DNA from: Fasciola hepatica
Taxonomy: Eukaryota > Platyhelminthes > Trematoda > Plagiorchiida > Fasciolidae
Length of the DNA: 64,000 nucleotides
NCBI GenBank assembly: GCA_948099385.1
Contig: CANUEZ040000140.1
Location: 1,674,001-1,738,000 of the forward strand
Direction: 5' to 3'
Of the stretch, positions 57,586 through 64,000 are shown piece by piece. The notes under the pieces are model-generated. The model did not search any database and was not told where the DNA came from. It saw only the letters and a list, made by a program, of their open reading frames with translations. The number at the start of each line of letters is the position of its first letter. Position 1 is the first letter of the stretch. Both the position numbers and the translations under genes were made by a program.

Positions 57586-57763
57586 TGCCATGCAAACTCT
57601 CCTCTCGTTCTATGGTTTCATTTTATGCGTTGTAATTACGTTGCTGTTTTTTGCGGTCCAGCCCATGCACGCTTCTTACTAGTTGAGTAAAGCGTTACAT
57701 TCTAGATCGGTGTCCCGAAGTCTTTTGCATTCAGTACGTACGTAATCGGTGACTGACGTTACA
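57586..57763 (+). repeat. 3' LTR
   Basis: 178 bp, same as 53754-53931 apart from about four bases, preceded by a polypurine tract and followed by the target duplication GCCCC. Confidence 0.85.
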
Positions 57764-57860
57764 GCCCCCGTACATGTATTGTGTGTTGAATAAAGCCTGA
57801 ATTGTGGATCTCTTTCGTTCTGTCTACTCTCGAGTCAGGCTGTAGATTACGCTCAAAACA
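57764..57860 (+). mobile_element. LTR-like remnant flanking the insertion
   Basis: GTGTGTTGAATAAAGCCTGA contains a polyadenylation signal. The segment ends CTCAAAACA next to TGGTGTTCGG, which looks like an LTR end followed by a primer binding site. With the 48 bp before 53754 it may be the LTR of an older element that the 4.0-kb element entered. Confidence 0.35.
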
Positions 57861-57869
57861 GTGGTGTTC

Positions 57870-58045
57870 GGCAAGTGGAAACAGTTGCCCCAAACAGGCG
57901 GATGAGATTTACCGTATAATACAGCGGCTGTGAAGGAAATTTGTCGAACTAACAAGGCTGCATGGACCTCTAGGTTGGACTCAATTCAATCGAATGGCAA
58001 ATCAGCTCCTAGGGAGTCACCGGCAACCATGCATTAACATGCTGC
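57870..58045 (+). mobile_element. RTE 5' untranslated fragment, right half of a split copy
   Basis: Matches 46605-46775 of the RTE copy, for example AAACAGGCGGATGAG, AACAAGGCTGCATGGACCTC and CACCGGCAACCATGCAT. It continues the left half at 53477..53705. Confidence 0.7.
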
Positions 58046-59391
58046 TGCTTAGTAGCAGGACTCGTTTTAGAACCATAAACATTGCATTTCGCTTCTAAGA
58101 CTATGAACCATAAACATCGTATCGTGCGTTTCCTGCCCATTTTTGTCCCAACGCTTTAGAGGAGAGGAAAGCTATGTTATTCTACTCATCACACCGTAAA
58201 TGAAGTTTCGGTGTCTTAGCAAAGTGATAAGCACATAATTCAACACACCCGCAAGTAGTTACCCCGGATTGTTTTTCTACATTCACTGTGACTGTTTTGA
58301 GATCCGTGGCGGTGAAAACCAAACTCATAACCCTAAACGCAATTGTATTAGCGCATCCACACAGACCAGGTGTTCTGTCCACAGTTTTTGGGATCCAACT
58401 ACGACAAACTCCCAGCCGGAACAACGGGGGGGGGGGGTAACACAATACCGGAAAAAGGGTTTATCTTCCCTATTTTCACCCAAGTTCCAAAATACACATA
58501 CGACTGGTTGATTTGGGGCCAGACACAAATAACGACTGATGAGCGCTATGTGCACTGTTCCGTTGCATAACTGTGTGAAGTAATTCGGCTCCCCATTGCA
58601 CGCGTCTTACATCACGTGCAGAACGTGTATGAACTAACTAACATCACGTGATATCACATGGTGCCACACGTGCGAGATACTAGAGAACAATGGCAAGGTG
58701 CGCAAAACCGCATCCATGCTGATCGATTTGTACGCAAATCAAGGCAAGCCGTACAACAAACCAGTTTAACTGTAATGAAGAACGATCGTGTGAGCCATGA
58801 AAATACCGTAAAAATAGTAAACATCTTTTCACTGTTTCTTAAATTATTCACCTTTTGTAGGAAAAAAATTCTCTTACACATGCCTGATTTCAGGCTGTGA
58901 GCCAAAAAAATCATGGTATAATCAAGGAGAAATGAGTATTACAAGCTAGAGTGGAAAAAACAAGCGTAAAAGAGCAAAGCTGTTGTTTTGTTGTGTGCAT
59001 ATTATGCTTTTTCATGTCTGATTATTACTACAGAATCAAACACATTCCCGCCACTGACCTCGGTTTCGATCCATGTTTATCAGTGAGACAAGCCAGCGTT
59101 TCTCGCTACCTCTACCGTTCCAACCCGGCAATTGAGACGACCATACACGTGGTAGACGTTCCGTTAGTTTCTTTATTCCTCTGCGCCAAGTCATCAGTTG
59201 TTCTCCATGCTCTTACTTCTAGTCAAGCTTAGGAAGCAAAAAAACGTGCGAAGCGGCAGGCTCTAGGGAGGCATTTTTAATAAATGTCCTAGCCAGCGGA
59301 GACGATGCTGCAATAAGGTATTTTCTAGGGTGGAGTAGTTTCAATCAAACATTGGCCTGCTCACTTGATCATTGCTGACGCGCTGCTCCCA
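58046..59391. other. unassigned sequence with a G12 tract
   Basis: No gene recognised. A run of 12 G lies at 58426-58437. Short frames on both strands have no motif. Confidence 0.35.
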
Positions 59392-59673
59392 CTAAACATG
59401 GGTAACGCTACGTAAGCAGCGGATAGGAAATAAAGCCAGCCGACGGATATCTTGGACTCTAAGGGGCCATGTTTCACAACGATTCAGCAGTAAGGGGTGC
59501 ATGGTGGTATCGTACACTGGATTTTTCGAGGAAAGACTGACATCATATCCGCGCCAGAGACGACTGAGGTTCGGAAAAGCTAGTCTGGTCTTTGAAATAG
59601 TCATAGTTATTTCCCAACCCACACCGCTATTTTCAGTAATACACCTGCCAAGGTAACTAATATAATTGCACAA
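59392..59673 (-). mobile_element. RTE-group LINE fragment
   Basis: An uninterrupted frame of 93 codons: ISYLGRCITENSGVGWEITM, then TRLAFPNLSRLWRGYDVSLS, then LLLNRCETWPLRVQDIRRLA. This is the region just after the catalytic box in trematode RTE elements. It is homologous to 28030..28245 and 49810-50010. Confidence 0.8.
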
Positions 59674-61569
59674 AATATTATTATTTGTTTATGGGTTAAT
59701 TTGACCACGCATGGGAAGTAAAACGGATAGAAATGAACAACCTGTTGACATTCTGCAGTTCGAATCGTTGGAAATCAACTATGGATACGGGGATTCCGAA
59801 GTGGATGTCGTTGGCCATTAATCCATTATTGGGTAAACGAAAATATTTTTAAGAAATCGGCTATCAGCAGTTAAATTCAATATTGTTATGTATGTACCAT
59901 GCTATATGAACCTACATGATCACATATATATATTATGCTGATTAAAATCCTGCGGTCATTCGCGAGTAAAATAACTAGTCCTGGTAGGTAATAATCTCAG
60001 TCCCAAAGCAATCAATTTTAGTCTGGTCTACGGATATTCTATTCAAAGGTTTGCGCACAGCATTCGCTGATGTCCATGTTATGTACCGGTTTAAAAACTA
60101 CAATTATTCAAACGAAAACGGTAATGGCAATATTATGCTATGATTAGTCCTCATTCCCTTAGCACCTATAAAAATCCGTGGGCAATTTTGCGCAGAAAGT
60201 AATGAATCAGACGACTGAAATATATTACTACAGATTATACTGAAAGTTAGGCTTCAAAAGAAGTGTCATACATGCAGATATTTTCGGCAATTTGCACACC
60301 AATCTGTTGTGCCTCAGATGCCCTAGACAAGAGGAATATGTCTTGCAGTGGTGGGGACGGGATCAACTCAACTAGGCGACAATGGCTGCACGTTGCCGCT
60401 AAGAACGCCAAGAGGTGACAGCCGCTATCGGTAGTATAAATGTTTCACTCACCAACGGTGACTTTCCTATTTCTCAAAAAACATACTACAGTAAAGAAAA
60501 TACGGAGCGACACTATAATGTGGATCTAATTTTACCATTTTCCAGTAAAGTTTATTTGTCTAAATACCCAGCCAGCACAAGGAGACCAAATCCCCTGAGC
60601 TGGCCCCTGTTTTCCACAACGTAAACAAGGGCCATAAAGGGATCTATGGAAATAGCAATCCTAGCTTCTGGTTCCCGGTTTTGTTGGCAATTCGGTAAGA
60701 AGGGGTTTTTCCGTCCTTATGCTTGCTTGCAACGCGATTTATACCCTCTTAACCAATCAAATAACATGGCTGCATGAAAGCGCAGCACACTGAAAATGAA
60801 CCTAGCCAAAACTGTTTTTACGAAACCCATCCAATTGTGATGTATAGTTGCTCAATAAATATTTATTGGACAATCCATCACAAATAAAACTAATCTCAAA
60901 CATAATTTGCTTCTGATATGCCATTTTAAATGACTAAATATTGCAGCTATAGTTACATGCTTCCCAATATCACTGGGAATAAAACTGAGGTAACATGGTT
61001 CCCGAAACACCATTCAAATATAATTCAGATCATTTTCACGGCAATATTTATTAATGTAACAGATGTGCAAAACAGCTAAGCGTCCATATCTACATTTTTA
61101 TTGCAGTCGACAAATATATTTATCGGGAGATTTATGTTATGTTCGGATGGGCTTTGGAAACGCTGTGGTCGTAAGGTCTGTTACCAGTGTTGTCGAACAA
61201 TAGAGTGTTGAGACGATCTGCTTGTAACTGCAGGTCTCGTTTATCTGGTCAGTATGTAAGCAAAATACGATTTACACTGCCCTTTTACCAAACAGCCCGT
61301 TCGTAACATCGGTTTCCGACCACTTTGCAATCATTCTTCTACAGTTGAACAGGTACGAAAGAAATCAACAACCGGATACTGCGCATGATTTGTGGGCATT
61401 TTCTTTCAACACATTGATTTTGTGACATTGAAATGCCCTGGGCTGGCCGCGATCCCAAACCACTGCATTCTCGGTCCGTTCAAAAATTTTCAGAAACAAA
61501 GCTCCAGGACAGACTGCTACATGTTTCAATGAGGCCTTTTGGGGGTCGTTCTGAGTCATAAGTGAAGTC
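59674..61569. other. unassigned A+T-rich sequence
   Basis: No gene, exon or repeat recognised. Confidence 0.35.
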
Positions 61570-61860
61570 AATGGTGGTCTATATCGGGACAGAAATGGCT
61601 GGCTTTTTTACGCTACATCATTACCGACCACATCCAAGCAGTTTCTTGAGTGCGGTCGGTAATCAAATCAAATCAAATCAGAGCACAGGACTGGCGGCCG
61701 ACGCTATTTGTAGTCCAGTTTCTCGCTCCTGTGAGCTCCCGCGTCTCACCGGGCTTTGACTTCTTGGAATCCTTGTCTTCCGATGGATGGAAATTTAGGT
61801 CACGTGACATTCATCGGGCCGCCGTCGGAGAGGGAAGTAAGAGCAACATTTCGACAGAGT
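61570..61860 (-). mobile_element. CR1-type LINE 3' end, diverged
   Basis: Shares TGAGCTCC, CCGGGCTTTGAC and GGAAATTTAGGTCA with 63300-63390 (TGAGCTCCTTGGATCCCCCG GCGTTTTGAC, GGGGGTTTAGGTCA). A short (AATCA)n run at 61664-61681 sits where the tail repeat would be. Confidence 0.45.
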
Positions 61861-62257
61861 AAAGCCTCCGAAACCAGAACGTTTACCAGCCATGCAAACG
61901 TCTATAGACTATAGACACCCGAATGCAAGCTCACCTGTAGGGAAGTAAAAGTAGAGGGTCTAAGAAGCGTTGAGGTGTGGGTGAGATCGCCGAGAACAGA
62001 GTACTATATTATAGTAGCTATTATTACTAGTAGTGGAGAAAGAAGTAAGGTGAAATATACAGCATATAGCCTCTCATCCCGTATTCTTGCAGCTAAACAA
62101 TCTTTTATCATCAAAAGATGCTACTAGAGTAGCAGCAGTAAGTGATGACGGGAGCAATCACCACCGAACTGGGTAGCGAAAACAAAGCAAAAGAAGTCAC
62201 GGTACCCGCACAACACTTGACCTTGAAGTCCAGCTTGCGGTTGCCTTGAGGTCTTGA

Positions 62258-63060
62258 AGTTCAGTTCAGTTCAGTTCAGACTTGGTGTGGCTAGAGCCAA
62301 TCGTGTGTCCAAATAGTTGTGTTGTCAAGGCGTTTCCGTAGCTCCCAACACTGCGTGATTTGCTCTTTCTGGAAGGCAGAAACTTTGTGCGATATCAGCC
62401 CTGGCAGAGAAAGGCTGAAACGACGAGTAAATTGCCTCTGACCCTAAAAACTGCTTGACATGATTCGGGGTGTACTGCCAATCAACACGTGCCTACTGCT
62501 TTCTTAAAAGCCTCCACTGTTTTGATATTTATTACCTTCTCCGGGAGCCTATTCAAATAGGGCACTACTCTGCTAAAGAAGTACTTCGCCTTTATTTGGA
62601 GCCTCGAATGCTTCCCTTGTGATCTTATGCTATGTCCCCCTGTGCCTCTCTCAGGGATCGGAGAGAAAAGATCCTCTCGATTTACCCCTGACGGTCCCTC
62701 CATTACCTTGAAGGTTTCCATCAGATCCCCGCGAATGCGCAGCCTTTCCATCGAGAACAGATCTAGGGCACGGAGACGCTCTGTGTGGCTAAGCCCCCTT
62801 GCCCAGCCGCCATTCTAGCGGCTGGCCCTCGCACTTTCTCCAGACATTCTATATCTTTCCGGCAGTACGGTGCCCAGGCTTGCAGGCAGTACTGCATATG
62901 CTGCCTAACTATGGCGTGGTATATCGAAACGAAAATCTCCGGCTCTCTACACGACATAATGGATCTAACTCGAAAGAGTTCTCTTCTGGCCATATTGGCT
63001 GCTGAGGTGCACTGCTTCGACGGCTTCGAGCTTTTTCCCACTACAGCGTCCAAGCACTTG
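62258..63060 (-). mobile_element. CR1-type LINE 3' half, tail (GAACT)n
   Basis: The C-terminal reverse transcriptase region in two frames. 62763..63053 reads SAANMARRELFRVRSIMSCR then YHAIVRQHMQYCLQAWAPYC, ending CLEKVRGPAARM. 62482..62751 reads MERLRIRGDLMETFKVMEGP and FFSRVVPYLNRLPEKVINIK. A frameshift lies at about 62755. The 3' untranslated region ends at 62262-62281 with four AGTTC units, i.e. (GAACT)n on the element strand. Confidence 0.85.
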
Positions 63061-63065
63061 ACCTG

Positions 63066-63900
63066 AGAGTGCAGTCCAGTTCAGATCAGTTCACACAGGA
63101 CGAAAGTGGCCGAGACCAGCCGTGCCTCCAGATCGTTTTATTGCCGGCCAGCTTCCTTGGCCCCAAACACTGCGCTTTCATCGTTTTGTCTAGAAGACAG
63201 AATTTGCGAGACAGTATCACCTTCTCAGACATCCAGTCCAATTAATTTCGGTTCCAGGACTTGACGGCTGGATGTCTGAATGCCCAGATTCTTGCACTGG
63301 TGAGCTCCTTGGATCCCCCGGCGTTTTGACAGTTGGAAGAGACCACTGTTCTTCAATACTTTGCTATAATCAGTGGGGGTTTAGGTCAGAGCAACAATCC
63401 CGTTTCCCCCCAACAACTTTTCGCATCACAGCCGTTAGTCACACAAACCTCAAGGCAAACCTCCCAGGTAATAAGGATAGTATAGTTAGGGGTGGTAGGT
63501 ACTACACATGGTTTCCATGAGGGTTCAATTGAAGGGGCCTAGTCAGTTTTCTACAAAAACGGCAGTGGACCCCTGGTCATATTTCTCCAAACACAGTCAT
63601 CCACACCTTGTCTGACCTCCTTTTGAGCTCAGAAAATGTGCTGGCGCTTATCACATCCCCCGGCGTCCTATTCCATTCATTACAGACCCCAACTGCAAAA
63701 GACTGATGCTAGTCAAATTTCTCCCTTTCTTAGTTTTCGGAACACACCCTCTTTACCAGTGTTAAGAACAAATACTGAAAATCCTTCCAAATGTTCAACT
63801 TGCTCCATGAATTTGACTATATTTAACACTACCTTGAAAATCTTGCTCGTATATCACACTTTTTTACGTTTGTTTATCCATGTGAGACATTTGAAATCGG
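63066..63900 (-). mobile_element. second CR1-type LINE 3' end, same orientation
   Basis: Starts at 63074-63090 with its own short (AGTTC) tail and a 3' untranslated region to about 63480. The end of the reverse transcriptase is readable with stops at 63540-63830 (NRTPGDVISASTFSELKRRS then DKVWM), the W-N-x-L-P-x-x-V-V-x-A-x-S-x-x-x-F-K region. It lies directly upstream of the previous CR1 in head-to-tail order. It runs towards the window edge. Confidence 0.65.
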
Positions 63901-64000
63901 CCTTGAACGGTTTCTGACCGTCGTGCTTGAGCTACGGGGCTTTGAACGTTTGGGCTTTACTGTGAAGTTCGTTTGGCCGCATACTTGAGGTCTGTATATA

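Larger units (their letters stand above)
53754..57763 (+). mobile_element. gypsy-class LTR retrotransposon with 178-bp LTRs and GCCCC target duplication
   Basis: A complete 4,010-bp insertion. Two direct repeats of 178 bp (53754-53931 and 57586-57763), differing at about four positions, start TGCCATGC and end TTGCA/TTACA. GCCCC lies directly outside both ends (53749-53753 and 57764-57768). A purine-rich GGTGGGGGTGAG precedes the 3' repeat. Between them lies one Gag-Pol reading frame broken by two stops, one frameshift and one late stop. Order: Gag, two zinc knuckles, protease, RT, RNase H, integrase, short C-terminal tail. No clear primer binding site was seen after the 5' LTR. Confidence 0.85.

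Noticed and set aside
1..64000. CRISPR arrays, operons, bacterial defence genes or biosynthetic clusters
   Set aside because: No spaced direct repeats or bacterial gene layout; split exons, SINEs and LINEs show a eukaryotic genome.

Overview
The window looks like one stretch of a repeat-rich invertebrate genome, most likely a parasitic flatworm (Platyhelminthes, probably a digenean trematode). The evidence is the repeat content: RTE-type and CR1-type non-LTR retrotransposons with reading frames of the kind I know from trematode and cestode genomes, Penelope-like elements with a GIY-YIG nuclease, gypsy-class LTR elements with a CsRn1-like integrase, and tRNA-derived SINEs. Bacterial-style gene density, operons and ribosome binding sites are absent. 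The species cannot be fixed from the sequence alone.

The only convincing host gene lies on the minus strand and fills about 38 kb (44787 down to 6329). I assembled it from fifteen short exons with GT/AG borders. Most are phase-compatible with their neighbours. It encodes a charged coiled-coil protein that becomes a series of Sfi1-like Trp/His helical repeats and ends in an Arg/Glu-rich tail with a V-P-D-F motif. From memory of the family this is an orthologue of CCDC191. At two junctions the reading phase does not match (33193 to 23593, and 15961 to 11934), so at least one small exon is missing at each. The true start codon lies upstream of 44787 and was not found.

The introns and the 44.8-64 kb flank are filled with mobile elements. 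From low to high coordinates: a Penelope-like 3' fragment inside an 80-bp inverted repeat (4.3-5.0 kb); a minus-strand RTE copy interrupted by a plus-strand LINE tail (7.8-11.0 kb); LINE fragments at 14.5, 22, 28, 36.6 and 39.2 kb; a nearly full Penelope-like element (29.6-31.4 kb) and a second Penelope tail (32.3-32.8 kb); an internally deleted RTE derivative (39.97-40.35 kb); a probable solo LTR (45.09-45.53 kb); a plus-strand RTE copy (46.4-49.3 kb); another LINE tail (49.5-50.2 kb); a CsRn1-like integrase relic (52.6-53.4 kb); a 4.0-kb LTR retrotransposon with a target-site duplication, nested in the split 5' end of an RTE element (53.5-58.0 kb); and two CR1-type tails (62.3-63.9 kb). Several tRNA-derived SINE families and two unclassified interspersed repeats are scattered between them.

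No bacterial-type defence system, CRISPR array, biosynthetic cluster or structural RNA gene was found. Every element reading frame I could read is broken by stops or frameshifts, so the window reads as a transposon graveyard around one ciliary/centrosomal-type gene. The most useful observations are the reconstructed split gene, the nested retroelements, the inverted repeat around the GIY-YIG fragment, and the RTE deletion derivative.
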